A DNA stretch of 55,208 nt from Deinococcales bacterium (GTDB lineage Bacteria; Deinococcota; Deinococci; Deinococcales; JAAFIG01). Made by a program: the position numbers and the translations under genes. Positions within the stretch are counted from its first letter, which is position 1. Every line of letters begins with the position of its first letter. The DNA is taken from the NCBI GenBank assembly GCA_013298595.1, contig JAAFIG010000024.1, positions 1-55,208 of the forward strand, written 5' to 3'. The notes below the pieces were generated by a model that worked only from the letters and a program-made list of their open reading frames with translations, was not told the DNA's origin and ran no database searches. Shown one piece after another: positions 16,501 to 25,107 of the stretch.

Positions 16501-17039
16501 ATCAGACACGGCGTAAAATCCTCGAGCATTGGTGGTTATTGCCACTAGCGGGGGTGGCAGCTTTTTTTGCGTGGCTTGGTGTGCGTTCATGGAGCATTCT
16601 GCTTGGTAAACCTGCACCCAATCCACTACCACGTTTCAAAGCAGGTGCCCGAGTCAGAATTGCAGCAATTTCGGATTTGCCAAAAGTTTGGGATGCAATA
16701 CCGTTTCAATTTGGTACCACTCCTGCTATTTTAGTGCGAGTTCAAGCCCCTCAAGCGGGTGGCATTACCATTGCAGGACAGCATTTTATTGGACTCTCGA
16801 GAAAATGTACCCATTTACAATGCTTATGCGAGTACATCAAAAATCCTGAAATTGCCGCCATGGCATATAAATACCGACCAGAATTTGCTCATCCTGTACT
16901 GGGTTGCGCTTGCCACTTTAGTGCTTTTGACCCAGAAGAAGCGGGGAAAAGTATGTCTGGACCTGCACTCGAGCCGTTACCAAGGGTGCAATTAGCTGCC
17001 AGTGGGCGCAATATATTTGCTATTGGACTCGAGACGTAA
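16497..17039 (+). CDS. Rieske [2Fe-2S] protein, membrane anchored
   Basis: 180 aa. One N-terminal membrane helix (about residues 13-30), then a Rieske domain: box I CTHLQC (104-109) and box II CACH (137-140). By family rules Cys104, His106, Cys137 and His140 bind the cluster and Cys109-Cys139 form the disulfide. The insert between the boxes (about 27 residues) is longer than in some, and the usual Gly-Ser after box II is Phe-Ser. It could be the Rieske subunit of a quinol:cytochrome c reductase, but no cytochrome b gene is adjacent. Last gene of the ccm unit, coupled to the CcmI-cytochrome fusion by ATGA. Confidence 0.88.
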   Translation: MNQTRRKILEHWWLLPLAGVAAFFAWLGVRSWSILLGKPAPNPLPRFKAGARVRIAAISDLPKVWDAIPFQFGTTPAILVRVQAPQAGGITIAGQHFIGLSRKCTHLQCLCEYIKNPEIAAMAYKYRPEFAHPVLGCACHFSAFDPEEAGKSMSGPALEPLPRVQLAASGRNIFAIGLET

Positions 17040-17044
17040 CATGG

Positions 17045-17050
17045 TATTAT
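17045..17050 (+). promoter_or_regulatory. Leaderless -10 box of purE-purK
   Basis: TATTAT ends 7 bases before GTG 17058 of purE. No ribosome binding site is seen. It overlaps only the short gap after the Rieske gene. Confidence 0.6.
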
Positions 17051-17057
17051 CGCGCTC

Positions 17058-17549
17058 GTGAGCATCCTAGTTGGCATTATCATGGGCAGTCAATCCGATC
17101 TCGAGACGATGCAGCACACTGCAAATATCTTGCGTGATCTCGAGATACCATTTGAAATGCGGGTGGTGAGTGCTCATCGCACCCCAGATTTGATGTTTGA
17201 ATACGCGAAAACTGCCGAAACTCGAGGTTTAGAAGTGATTATTGCTGGTGCTGGTGGAGCTGCACATTTGCCCGGAATGGTGGCGAGTCAAACGGCTGTA
17301 CCCGTGCTTGGTGTACCTGTGCAAAGCCAAGCTCTGAATGGCATGGATAGTCTACTGAGCATTGTGCAAATGCCTGGCGGTATTCCTGTTGGCACGCTGG
17401 CAATTGGTAAAGCAGGGGCGACCAATGCAGCCTTACTTGCTGCTGCAATTCTTGGTAATAAATACCCAAAAATCCGAGAAAACCATCAAGCGTATCGCAA
17501 AGCATTAACCCAAAAAGTCCTTGAGCAACCACTATTGGAGCGTGCATGA
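17058..17549 (+). CDS. purE: N5-carboxyaminoimidazole ribonucleotide mutase PurE
   Basis: 163 aa, class I PurE. Contains [20 protein letters not shown] and [15 protein letters not shown], the substrate-binding and catalytic segments, and a near full-length fold. It converts N5-CAIR to CAIR in purine synthesis. GTG start in a leaderless context. Overlaps purK by ATGA (17546-17549). Confidence 0.95.
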   Translation: MSILVGIIMGSQSDLETMQHTANILRDLEIPFEMRVVSAHRTPDLMFEYAKTAETRGLEVIIAGAGGAAHLPGMVASQTAVPVLGVPVQSQALNGMDSLLSIVQMPGGIPVGTLAIGKAGATNAALLAAAILGNKYPKIRENHQAYRKALTQKVLEQPLLERA

Positions 17550-18646
17550 AACCCATTTTGCCAGGGAGCACCATTGGTATTCTAGGTGGTGGGCAATTAG
17601 CACGAATGCTGGCATTAGCTGCTAAACCAATGGGTTATAACGTGATTGTGTTAGACCCAGACCCAGATTGTCCTGCCTCGAGTGTGGTTGATGAAGTGAT
17701 CATTGGAGCATTTAACGACCCTAATGCATATGCACAATTGGCTCAGGTTTGTGATGTTGTCACACTTGAATTTGAAAACGTTGCCACTGAATATCTCGAG
17801 GTATTAGCAAAAAGTGTACCATTGCGTCCCAGTCAGCATATCTTAGCAAAAACCCGAGATCGTTTATTGGAAAAAGATTTTATTAATAAAACGGGAGTGC
17901 GAGTCGCACCATACCAAGCCATTGAAAAACTCGAGGATTTAGCAGCAGCTCGGTTTCCAGGTATTCTCAAAACCGCGACCCTTGGTTATGACGGTAAAGG
18001 TCAAGCCAAAGTGTATTCCAAAGTCGAAGCTGAAAAAGCTTTTCTGCGGTTTGGTTCGGTGCCTTGTGTACTCGAGGGTATCGTGGATTTTTTTCTTGAA
18101 ATCAGTGTGATTGTGGCACGTTCGGGTTTAGGGGTGCAGTGTTTCCCTATTTTTGAAAATCAACACAAAGATGGCATTCTGGATTTAACTATTGTCCCAG
18201 CCAGAATCTCTGAAACCACTGCCAAACAGGCGCAGGATGCTGCTGTTAAAATCGCTAAAGCCCTCGAGTTACGCGGGTTGTTGTGTGTTGAAATGTTTGT
18301 CATGAGTGGTGGACAAATTGTGGTCAACGAACTTGCGCCACGCCCACACAACAGTGGACATATCACCATCGAAGCATGCCAAACCAGCCAATTTGAACAA
18401 GCCATCCGAGCCGTCTGCAACTTACCATTTGGTAGTACAGAACTGTACTCGAGTGGTGCTATGGCAAATCTCCTTGGTGACCACTGGGAAAAAGGCACAC
18501 CCAACTGGAAAAAAGCCCTCGAGAGCGGAGTTAAACTGCATCTTTATGGCAAAAAAGAACCTCGAGCTGCCCGAAAAATGGGACATCTCACAGCCCTCGG
18601 AGATGATGCCCTCGAGATTGTCAAACGAGCAAGGGAAGTACTCTAA
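17546..18646 (+). CDS. purK: N5-carboxyaminoimidazole ribonucleotide synthase PurK
   Basis: 366 aa, ATP-grasp enzyme. It begins with the nucleotide-fold loop [12 protein letters not shown] (about residues 10-21) and contains [12 protein letters not shown] (ATP-grasp core) and [15 protein letters not shown] (metal-binding Glu and Asn). It makes N5-CAIR from AIR, bicarbonate and ATP, the substrate of PurE, and is translationally coupled to purE. Confidence 0.95.
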   Translation: MKPILPGSTIGILGGGQLARMLALAAKPMGYNVIVLDPDPDCPASSVVDEVIIGAFNDPNAYAQLAQVCDVVTLEFENVATEYLEVLAKSVPLRPSQHILAKTRDRLLEKDFINKTGVRVAPYQAIEKLEDLAAARFPGILKTATLGYDGKGQAKVYSKVEAEKAFLRFGSVPCVLEGIVDFFLEISVIVARSGLGVQCFPIFENQHKDGILDLTIVPARISETTAKQAQDAAVKIAKALELRGLLCVEMFVMSGGQIVVNELAPRPHNSGHITIEACQTSQFEQAIRAVCNLPFGSTELYSSGAMANLLGDHWEKGTPNWKKALESGVKLHLYGKKEPRAARKMGHLTALGDDALEIVKRAREVL

Positions 18647-18680
18647 AGGCGCGTCTTTCCTCTTTTCTGCGCCCTCAGGT

Positions 18681-18686
18681 TATGCT
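18681..18686 (+). promoter_or_regulatory. Leaderless -10 box of the M20 peptidase gene
   Basis: TATGCT ends 6 bases before ATG 18693. As at padR, a CTCGAG copy (18685-18690) overlaps the end of the box, giving the same order of box, CTCGAG and ATG. Confidence 0.6.
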
Positions 18687-18692
18687 CGAGCT

Positions 18693-19817
18693 ATGATTGC
18701 TTTTCTTCAAGAAATTCTGCGAATCGAAAGTCGTACTTATGCCGAACAACACTTAGCAACTCGAGTGTTGCAAGAGATGCAAACTCGAGGTTTTGATGCA
18801 GCTTGGATTGATTCGGCTGGCAATGCCTTAGGGCTGGTGCGTGGACTCGAGTCTGGAGTAGCCACCATGCTTTTAACGCATTTAGACCATATTGATGTTG
18901 GCGATACTACACTGTGGCAACATCCGCCATTTGCTGGGGTGCTCGAGGAAGGTGTACTTCATGGGCGTGGGGCAGTGGATATCAAAGGTCCGTTAGCGGC
19001 GCAATTGTTTGCCTTAGCGGGTTTACTCGAGCAAGGTTTACGACCAAAGCATGACGTAATTCTAGCAATGCCTGTCGAAGAAGAAGTTGGCGGGCGTGGC
19101 ATGGCAGAAATGATGGCACAATTACCACTACCAACCCCATTAGGCGCACTCGAGATTGGAGCATGTCTGGTTGGCGAACCCAGCAGCAACCGCATCATGT
19201 TAGGGCATCGGGGAGTGTGCCGTTGCACAGTGCGTTTTCATGGGCGGGCGCACCATGCGAGCCTAGCCATCCACGCGGAAAATCCGCACTTTGCCTACGC
19301 TGTTTTTCTCGAGCGACTCAGCAAACTCGAGTTACCAGAACACAGTATTCTTGGACGCTCAAGTATCTCACCAACCGTGATTCATGCCGATACCAGCAGC
19401 AATAACCTCACGCCAAACACCATTACTCTAACAATCGATTGGCGTACCACTTCCGAAGATGGCGCTGAGGTAAGGCGAATTCTCGAGCAATTAACTACTG
19501 GTTTACCATGTACTTTTGTTTCGTTCGACGATTGGCAAGCAGGCAAAGATGGTGTCAAAAACCCAGGCTTTGTGACTGCGCCAGATCACCCATTGGTCAC
19601 AGCATTACATCAGACTCGAGATCACCTACTTGGCTCGAGTCAAACTGGAATTTGGCAATTTGCTACTGATGGACGATGGGCACACAAAGTTGGTATTCCC
19701 TGTGTTGGCTTTGGACCGGGTGATGAGCACTTGGCACACACCACTAAAGAACGCATTGCTGTTGCCGAACTCGAGCAGCACGTACAAGTTTTACAAGCAT
19801 TTTTGCAAACGTACTGA
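18693..19817 (+). CDS. M20-family metallopeptidase / deacylase
   Basis: 374 aa from ATG 18693; a longer frame back to 18306 only shadows purK. The metal and catalytic residues of M20 are visible: His of LLTHLDHID, Asp of GRGAVDIKGP, the Glu pair of MPVEEEVGGRG, Glu of LVGEPSSN and the C-terminal His of GDEHLAHTTKE. The dimerisation domain starts near residue 170 (LGHRGVCRCTVRFHGRAHHAS). The family hydrolyses N-acylated amino acids or peptides (ArgE, DapE, LysK, YgeY). Substrate cannot be fixed; an acyl-ornithine or acyl-lysine hydrolase like LysK is one option. Confidence 0.85.
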   Translation: MIAFLQEILRIESRTYAEQHLATRVLQEMQTRGFDAAWIDSAGNALGLVRGLESGVATMLLTHLDHIDVGDTTLWQHPPFAGVLEEGVLHGRGAVDIKGPLAAQLFALAGLLEQGLRPKHDVILAMPVEEEVGGRGMAEMMAQLPLPTPLGALEIGACLVGEPSSNRIMLGHRGVCRCTVRFHGRAHHASLAIHAENPHFAYAVFLERLSKLELPEHSILGRSSISPTVIHADTSSNNLTPNTITLTIDWRTTSEDGAEVRRILEQLTTGLPCTFVSFDDWQAGKDGVKNPGFVTAPDHPLVTALHQTRDHLLGSSQTGIWQFATDGRWAHKVGIPCVGFGPGDEHLAHTTKERIAVAELEQHVQVLQAFLQTY

Positions 19818-19868
19818 TCAATGATTCAGAACATTTTTAAGGACAAATCCAAATTATGCTGTCCTAGA

Positions 19869-19890
19869 GGGCGAACACAAGGTTCGCCCC
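19869..19890. repeat. Dispersed palindromic repeat, copy a (AACACAAGGTT centre)
   Basis: GGGCGAA..., centre CACAAGG, ...TTCGCCC: an imperfect palindrome in the gap after the M20 gene. Its centre is the reverse complement of the one in copies c and d. Confidence 0.7.
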
Positions 19891-19993
19891 AACGAAACTC
19901 AAACGCGTCACAGATGCGAAAAATCAAAAACTTTCCGAACTATTGTTGATAATACTTCTAAGATATTTCACAGCCTATTCAAGCGATTCAGAC

Positions 19994-19999
19994 TACACT
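19994..19999 (+). promoter_or_regulatory. Leaderless -10 box of the cytochrome c lipoprotein gene
   Basis: TACACT ends 6 bases before ATG 20006, where the signal peptide begins. No ribosome binding site. Confidence 0.6.
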
Positions 20000-20005
20000 G
20001 CACCA

Positions 20006-22123
20006 ATGAAACAAAGTCTGTCTGGCTTGTTGGTTGCTACTTTGTTGCTGATAAGTTGCAATACGCCAATGACAAAAGCGATTGAAATCACTCAATCCAC
20101 GCTTGCATTGCCACTCGAGGTGCTCGGTGCGGAAGGTTATACAGTCACCGCGAAAATAAATATTGCTCGAGGTTCAACAGCTCGAACTTTGTGGTTGCAA
20201 GTCAATAATTTGTCTTACGATAACAAGGCAAGCGTGCAAATCAACGATGCTGCATGGATTGGTTTACGCAACGACAACACCGATATCGAAGCGGCTGGCA
20301 AAGCGTATGGCGGTATTGGGGGTGGGTACAGTACCTTGCGTTTGCGAGTCCCGATTGTAGGTGCGATGGATGGCGAGAACACCATTCGTTTCCGCTTTAA
20401 TCAATCCGATGGAGTCAGTATTGGCTACCGTGTACTGGCACTGAATTTGTACGACGAAAACTCGAGTCCACTGATACCATCCACTGCTTTTAGCAAAACC
20501 AAACCCATCGATTGGATACCGACGCGCAACACACCTCAAGACATTGCCAAAGGTAAAGCATTGTGGTCTGAAGCTGGCTTAAAAGCATCGTATCTCAGCA
20601 ATGCCAAAGCGATCAAAGCCAACTGTGCAGATTGTCATACTCAAGATGGGCGCGACCTGCACCAATTTAATTACTCGAGTTATTCGATTGTTGAACGCTC
20701 GAAATTTCATGGTTTAAGCCAAATCGAAGGTGAGCAAATTGCCAGTTATATCCGCAGTTTGCAACAAACCCTCGGCACGCCCAGCGAGCGATGCCGCCCG
20801 TGGAACCCACCGTACCAACCGGGGGCTGGATTAGATGCCGAAAAAGATTGGACATGTGGTGCTGGCTTAGATGCCGTACTCGAGAACGATGCCGACAGCT
20901 TACAATCCGTTTTTCCTAATGGCTACAACAAAGCAGCCATTGCCACCACAGGTTTACTGAATGCTCGAGAAATTCCTGTGGCATTTCAACTCCCAGATTG
21001 GAAACGCTGGTTGCCTCGAGTTCATCCAATGGATGCGTGGGGCGATGAATTTACCAACAGTAGCCTCAACAAACGCTACGCTGGAGAGGGTACAGGGTCG
21101 GACAAAACCGTGTTGCGTGACCTGCTCAAAACCAGAGGTCAAGATTATATTCTTGGTAAAAATGGTGATTTCTGGACGGATTCGTATTATTGGGGTGTTG
21201 AATGGGGCGAACGCTGGAAACCAAGCACACCCATAGACCGCAATAATCTCGAGCATCAAGCGGCTTTGTACAGTACAGCCCAATGGTTACTGGTCAAAAA
21301 CTGGGAACTCGCTCAAGAATTTAATCTTGAAGAGCACTGCCCAGCCTTGTACCGTGCTCGAGTGGCAAAAAACCCAGCCATAAAAGCCAGTAAAGTTGAG
21401 GCACGCAGTTGGTGTGGGCATTGGCGATTTATCTTTGATGTTTCACCACACATCCTGAAAATCCCAGAAAACAACAATATTTTTGGCAGCAACAAAGCCC
21501 GAACTTACTTTGCCAACGCGTGGTACTACCTGCAACTGCTAATCAATCCTGGTTCGGGAATACACAACGTTCATTTACCCACCGATTGGCAATACGCGTA
21601 TGGTTTACTCAACGATCTCGAAGATGTCAGCCAGCGTTTAGAACCCGCTCGAGGACTGATTTACATTGTCAAAGGCAGCCAAGAAATGGCAAATGGTATA
21701 GGTGTTCACGATGTCGAAAGAGGTTGGAATTTCCGCGATGCCACACCGCTGGATGTCTGGACAGAAGGCAAAACAGGCAGATGGAAAAACATGCCAGATG
21801 CCACCAGAATTGCTGTGGTCAACGCCTACCTCGAGACATGGTTAGATCAAAGCGAACAATACCCAGAAACCCAGTGGCAACGCATCGACGGTGCAGATGG
21901 CGATAATTGGTGTGGCTGGAGTCAGCGTCGCCTCTGCTGGAAAGATTACCAACCAGGCACACTGCGCGGCACCAATCCAACTCGAGAAAACTTTGCCACT
22001 TGGAGTTTTGAAGCCATTCCTAACATGCGAGCAGATGGAATTAACGGTGCTTTACTTAATCGTTACGCAGATCTGATGCACAAGTTGTATCCAAACGCTG
22101 AATATTTAGCTTTAAAACGCTGA
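20006..22123 (+). CDS. Large cytochrome c lipoprotein
   Basis: 705 aa. Lipoprotein signal peptide with lipobox Leu-Ile-Ser-Cys (Cys18). Residues about 30-165 look like a beta-rich carbohydrate-binding-like domain (WLQVNNLSY, AAWIGLRND). A heme motif CADCH lies at 207-211, followed by a helix-rich cytochrome domain ending in ASYIRSLQQTLG. Residues about 330-700 are Trp- and Tyr-rich (VHPMDAWGDE, YYWGVEWGERW, NAWYYLQLLINPGSG) with no domain I can name. ATG 20006 is chosen over 19943 for the signal peptide and the promoter box. The heme must be attached by the Ccm system encoded upstream. Probable role in periplasmic electron transfer, or a heme-dependent enzyme; substrate unknown. Confidence 0.75.
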   Translation: MKQSLSGLLVATLLLISCNTPMTKAIEITQSTLALPLEVLGAEGYTVTAKINIARGSTARTLWLQVNNLSYDNKASVQINDAAWIGLRNDNTDIEAAGKAYGGIGGGYSTLRLRVPIVGAMDGENTIRFRFNQSDGVSIGYRVLALNLYDENSSPLIPSTAFSKTKPIDWIPTRNTPQDIAKGKALWSEAGLKASYLSNAKAIKANCADCHTQDGRDLHQFNYSSYSIVERSKFHGLSQIEGEQIASYIRSLQQTLGTPSERCRPWNPPYQPGAGLDAEKDWTCGAGLDAVLENDADSLQSVFPNGYNKAAIATTGLLNAREIPVAFQLPDWKRWLPRVHPMDAWGDEFTNSSLNKRYAGEGTGSDKTVLRDLLKTRGQDYILGKNGDFWTDSYYWGVEWGERWKPSTPIDRNNLEHQAALYSTAQWLLVKNWELAQEFNLEEHCPALYRARVAKNPAIKASKVEARSWCGHWRFIFDVSPHILKIPENNNIFGSNKARTYFANAWYYLQLLINPGSGIHNVHLPTDWQYAYGLLNDLEDVSQRLEPARGLIYIVKGSQEMANGIGVHDVERGWNFRDATPLDVWTEGKTGRWKNMPDATRIAVVNAYLETWLDQSEQYPETQWQRIDGADGDNWCGWSQRRLCWKDYQPGTLRGTNPTRENFATWSFEAIPNMRADGINGALLNRYADLMHKLYPNAEYLALKR

Positions 22124-22124
22124 T

Positions 22125-22541
22125 TTAAGAGGTAGCATTACCTGCTTTAAAATTTTGGTACAACTTTGCAATGATGGCTTCGAGCACATCCAGATTGACA
22201 TCTGCGAGCTTTTTGATGTACAAACAAGACCCTTGGCTCATGGTGTATTTGCCCAATTGAGAAAATTCCTCGAGCGGTGAGAACCCACAACTTAAATACA
22301 GCGTCAAACCAGTTTTACGCGCAGCAAAACCAAGCTCGAAGGTATAACCAGAATGCCCCGATTTATATTTGTAGTGCCATGTGCCAAAGCCAATCATATT
22401 ACCAGTCCAAATTTTAGGTTCGGACTTACTGACACGTTGCATCATCACTGCGAGAATCGCGGCATCGCGGCGTTGGGTATCTGGTAAGGCTGCCAGATAC
22501 GACTCAAAAGTCTGTTCGACTGGTACCGTTTTCTGCCCCAT
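22125..22541 (-). CDS. DUF1801 domain protein
   Basis: 138 aa, cytoplasmic. It has the DUF1801/YdhG-like features: a helical start, then KIWTGNMIGFGTWHYKYKSG, FELGFAARKTGLTLYL and SCLYIKKLADVNLDVL. The fold is small alpha/beta, and biochemical function is not established for this family. Convergent with the cytochrome lipoprotein gene with one base between stops. Confidence 0.8.
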   Translation of the reverse strand: MGQKTVPVEQTFESYLAALPDTQRRDAAILAVMMQRVSKSEPKIWTGNMIGFGTWHYKYKSGHSGYTFELGFAARKTGLTLYLSCGFSPLEEFSQLGKYTMSQGSCLYIKKLADVNLDVLEAIIAKLYQNFKAGNATS

Positions 22542-22650
22542 GCTAATAAGCTAAAACAAATTCTGGCAATTGTCTAGCCTCAAGAATTCCAGACAGATGA
22601 TTAAAAATTGGTTGTTTTGTTTGTGGCTCATCCAGAGCACTGTCCAACAT

Positions 22651-22672
22651 GGGGCGAGGCATGCCTTGCCCC
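22651..22672. repeat. Dispersed palindromic repeat, copy b
   Basis: GGGGCGAGGCATGCCTTGCC plus CC; imperfect palindrome with centre AGGCATGCCT, between the divergent genes at 22541 and 22744. Confidence 0.7.
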
Positions 22673-22743
22673 GACGATTTGTTCTCACTGTCATTTGAGT
22701 CTCGAGCAACGTTTCGCATCGCAAAAACCAGCAGAATACCAAC

Positions 22744-23184
22744 ATGGAAAAACTGGTTTTACTCGCAAACTTGGTGGTTGGTGCTTACCTAACAGGGTTA
22801 ATCTGGACGATTCAAATGGTGCACTACCCACTGTTTAACATGGCAGATCGTAATACCTTTACAGCTTTTGAAAGCGAACATGGTTTACGAATCTCGAGTA
22901 TTGTGCTGCTGCCAATGCTGATCGAACTTGTGCTCAGTGGGATATTCCTAGGTTCAAAACTTGAGACTACACCCAATTGGATTCCACTGCTTTGTGCTGC
23001 ACTGGTCGGTATTATTTGGCTGAGCACATTTTTTGTACAAGTACCACAACACAATATTCTCTCGAGTGGCTTTGACGAAAAAGCCTACCAGTCATTGGTC
23101 TCGAGTAACTGGATACGTACTATCGCTTGGAGTGCCAAAACAGCTTTATTGGCATGGGCAATCTGGCTCGAGTTAAGCAAATGA
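22744..23184 (+). CDS. Four-helix membrane protein of unknown function
   Basis: 146 aa with four predicted membrane helices (about residues 3-20, 50-70, 80-98 and 125-143). The segment between helices 1 and 2 contains WTIQMVHYPLF and a conserved-looking His and Glu (FESEHGLRIS), and helix 3 is followed by VPQHNILSSGFDE. These His positions recall DUF1772-type integral membrane proteins, but I do not claim the family. No ribosome binding site or promoter box is obvious at ATG 22744. Confidence 0.65.
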   Translation: MEKLVLLANLVVGAYLTGLIWTIQMVHYPLFNMADRNTFTAFESEHGLRISSIVLLPMLIELVLSGIFLGSKLETTPNWIPLLCAALVGIIWLSTFFVQVPQHNILSSGFDEKAYQSLVSSNWIRTIAWSAKTALLAWAIWLELSK

Positions 23185-23211
23185 AAATCCCCTACTTTTT
23201 GTAGGGGATTT
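23185..23211 (-). terminator. Strong hairpin terminator after tRNA-Trp
   Basis: AAATCCCCTAC (23185-23195), loop TTTTT, GTAGGGGATTT (23201-23211): an 11-bp perfect stem. On the minus strand it lies 3 bases after the CCA end of the tRNA and runs into TTTTC. It can also end the plus-strand gene whose stop is at 23184. Confidence 0.8.
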
Positions 23212-23214
23212 ACT

Positions 23215-23290
23215 TGGCGGGTTGTGAGAGGCTCGAACTCCCGACCTACGGTTTTGGAGACCGTCGCTCTACCGACTGAACTAACAACCC
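23215..23290 (-). tRNA. tRNA-Trp (anticodon CCA)
   Basis: 76 bases on the minus strand. The acceptor stem GGGTTGT pairs with ACAACCC, discriminator G, and the 3' CCA is encoded. The anticodon stem ACGGT/ACCGT holds the loop CTCCAAA, anticodon CCA. The T arm has GGGAG, TTCGAGC, CTCTC with one G-U pair. All four arms fold normally. It stands alone, with pyrG upstream on the same strand and the terminator directly after. Confidence 0.95.
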
Positions 23291-23331
23291 ATCGGCGCAG
23301 GATTGTATCAGACAGCGGCAAAGGTTGCAAG

Positions 23332-24951
23332 TCAGGCTTTTCGATGCTCGAGCGCAGCGACAATAAATGCCTTGAACGGCGGTGAAACCCGCATTGGGCG
23401 GGACTTAAATTCTGGGTGGGCTTGCAATGCCACAAAAAATGGATGATTCGGTAATTCGATGGCTTCGACCAAACCTGCGCCACGTTGCGCTTTACCGGGT
23501 GTCACCGCACTAACAATTAACCCAGCTGCTTCTAAACGCTGCACATAATCTGGGTTGACCTCATATCTGTGCCGATGCCGCTCGAGGACTGTGCCAGATG
23601 TGCCATAAACCTTCTCGAGTAACGTGCTTGGCTTGATGTTCATCTCCCAATCCCCAAGCCGCATCGTGCCACCTAAATCCTCAGTCTCGAGTTGTTCTGG
23701 CATGATGCCAATCACAGGATGTTTAGCGTACTGATCAAATTCGGTGCTGTTAGCACCCTCGAGATTTGCCATGTGCCGCGCAAATTCAATGACAGCAATT
23801 TGTAAACCAAGACAAATCCCAAAATAGGGTTTGTTATGCGTCCGAGCAAATTTTGCAGCCCGAATTTTGCCTTCGATACCACGCATCCCAAAGCCTGGTC
23901 CGACCAGCACACCGTCTAAATGCTCGAGGGCGGTTTTGGCATCCTCGTCGGAATCCAGTGTTTCGGCATTGACCCAATGTACATTGACTCGCGCATCGGC
24001 TGCGATACCTGCATGACGCAAACCCTCGAGAATGGATAAGTAACTATCACCCATTGCCACGTACTTACCAACAAAACCAATGTTGACTTCAAAGGTTGGG
24101 CTTTTGAGTTTCTTCACGGCATCGTGCCAAAACGATAAGGCTGGCGGGATCGTCTCGAGTTTCAAGCGCTTCTCGACTTCGCGCCCCAAGCCTTGTTCTT
24201 CAAACGCCAATGGTACTTCGTACAAATACTCAACATTAAAACTCGAGTAAACCCGTTCAGGTTCGACACTGGTGAACAAAGCAATTTTGCGGCGCATTTC
24301 GTCGGAAACTGGGGTGCTCGAGCGCACGACAATAAAATCTGGACTGATACCTGTGCTTCGCAGTTGTGCCACGCTGTGTTGTGTTGGCTTGGTTTTGATT
24401 TCACCCGTACTGACTTCGGGTGCAAGTGTCACATGCAAATAAGCTGTGTTTTCGTAAGCCTCATCAAAACGCATGGTACGAATCGCCTCGAGAAACGGCA
24501 GCGATTCAATATCGCCAACGGTGCCACCAACTTCAACCACTGTAATATCGGCATTGGCAGCCTGAGCCACAGCTCGAATCCGATTTTTTATTTCATCGGT
24601 AATATGCGGAATCACTTGCACTGTCTGCGATAAATACTCGCCTTTACGTTCCCGCTCGATGACTGTTCGATACACCTGCCCAGTGGTGATATTGCTGCCT
24701 CGAGACGTATCAATATTCAAAAAACGCTCATAATTGCCCAAATCTAAATCGGTTTCGGCACCATCACCCGTCACAAAAACTTCGCCATGCTCGTAAGGAC
24801 GCATCGTACCAGCATCCAAATTGATATACGGATCTATCTTGACAGCTGCCACCCGATGCCCACGCGCCCGCAGCAACGCACCTAAGCTACTAGCCGTAAT
24901 TCCTTTACCAAGACTTGAGACCACGCCACCAGTAACAAAAATATATTTCAT
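23332..24951 (-). CDS. pyrG: CTP synthase PyrG
   Basis: 539 aa. The N-terminal synthetase domain starts with FVTGGVVSSLGKG (P-loop), and the C-terminal glutaminase domain has the nucleophile Cys in GICLGLQ and His-Glu in AHPEFKSRP. It makes CTP from UTP, ATP and glutamine. ATG 24951 has GGAG seven bases ahead; the longer frame from 25011 is not conserved. Length is normal. It ends 41 bases before tRNA-Trp on the same strand. Confidence 0.97.
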   Translation of the reverse strand: MKYIFVTGGVVSSLGKGITASSLGALLRARGHRVAAVKIDPYINLDAGTMRPYEHGEVFVTGDGAETDLDLGNYERFLNIDTSRGSNITTGQVYRTVIERERKGEYLSQTVQVIPHITDEIKNRIRAVAQAANADITVVEVGGTVGDIESLPFLEAIRTMRFDEAYENTAYLHVTLAPEVSTGEIKTKPTQHSVAQLRSTGISPDFIVVRSSTPVSDEMRRKIALFTSVEPERVYSSFNVEYLYEVPLAFEEQGLGREVEKRLKLETIPPALSFWHDAVKKLKSPTFEVNIGFVGKYVAMGDSYLSILEGLRHAGIAADARVNVHWVNAETLDSDEDAKTALEHLDGVLVGPGFGMRGIEGKIRAAKFARTHNKPYFGICLGLQIAVIEFARHMANLEGANSTEFDQYAKHPVIGIMPEQLETEDLGGTMRLGDWEMNIKPSTLLEKVYGTSGTVLERHRHRYEVNPDYVQRLEAAGLIVSAVTPGKAQRGAGLVEAIELPNHPFFVALQAHPEFKSRPMRVSPPFKAFIVAALEHRKA

Positions 24952-25041
24952 AAAAACTCCTAGCCTAAAAAGCCAATGACTCGAGACAGACGAATGAAAT
25001 TGCAACAACAAAGGTTATTAGCTCGGAGTGAAACTCAATCC

Positions 25042-25073
25042 AAAAAAATACCCGCAGGCTTTCGCCCCACGGG
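25042..25073 (-). terminator. Rho-independent terminator of rph
   Basis: On the minus strand CCCGTGGGGC, GAAA loop region, GCCTGCGGG fold into a GC-rich hairpin with two wobble pairs, followed by TATTTTTTT. It begins 34 bases after the rph stop. Confidence 0.8.
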
Positions 25074-25107
25074 ATTTAAGAATACGCTTTTACCGCCCGA
25101 GAATCAA

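Noticed and set aside
18306-18692. N-terminal extension of the M20 peptidase frame
   Set aside because: Lies inside purK in another frame; the promoter box and family N-terminus point to ATG 18693.
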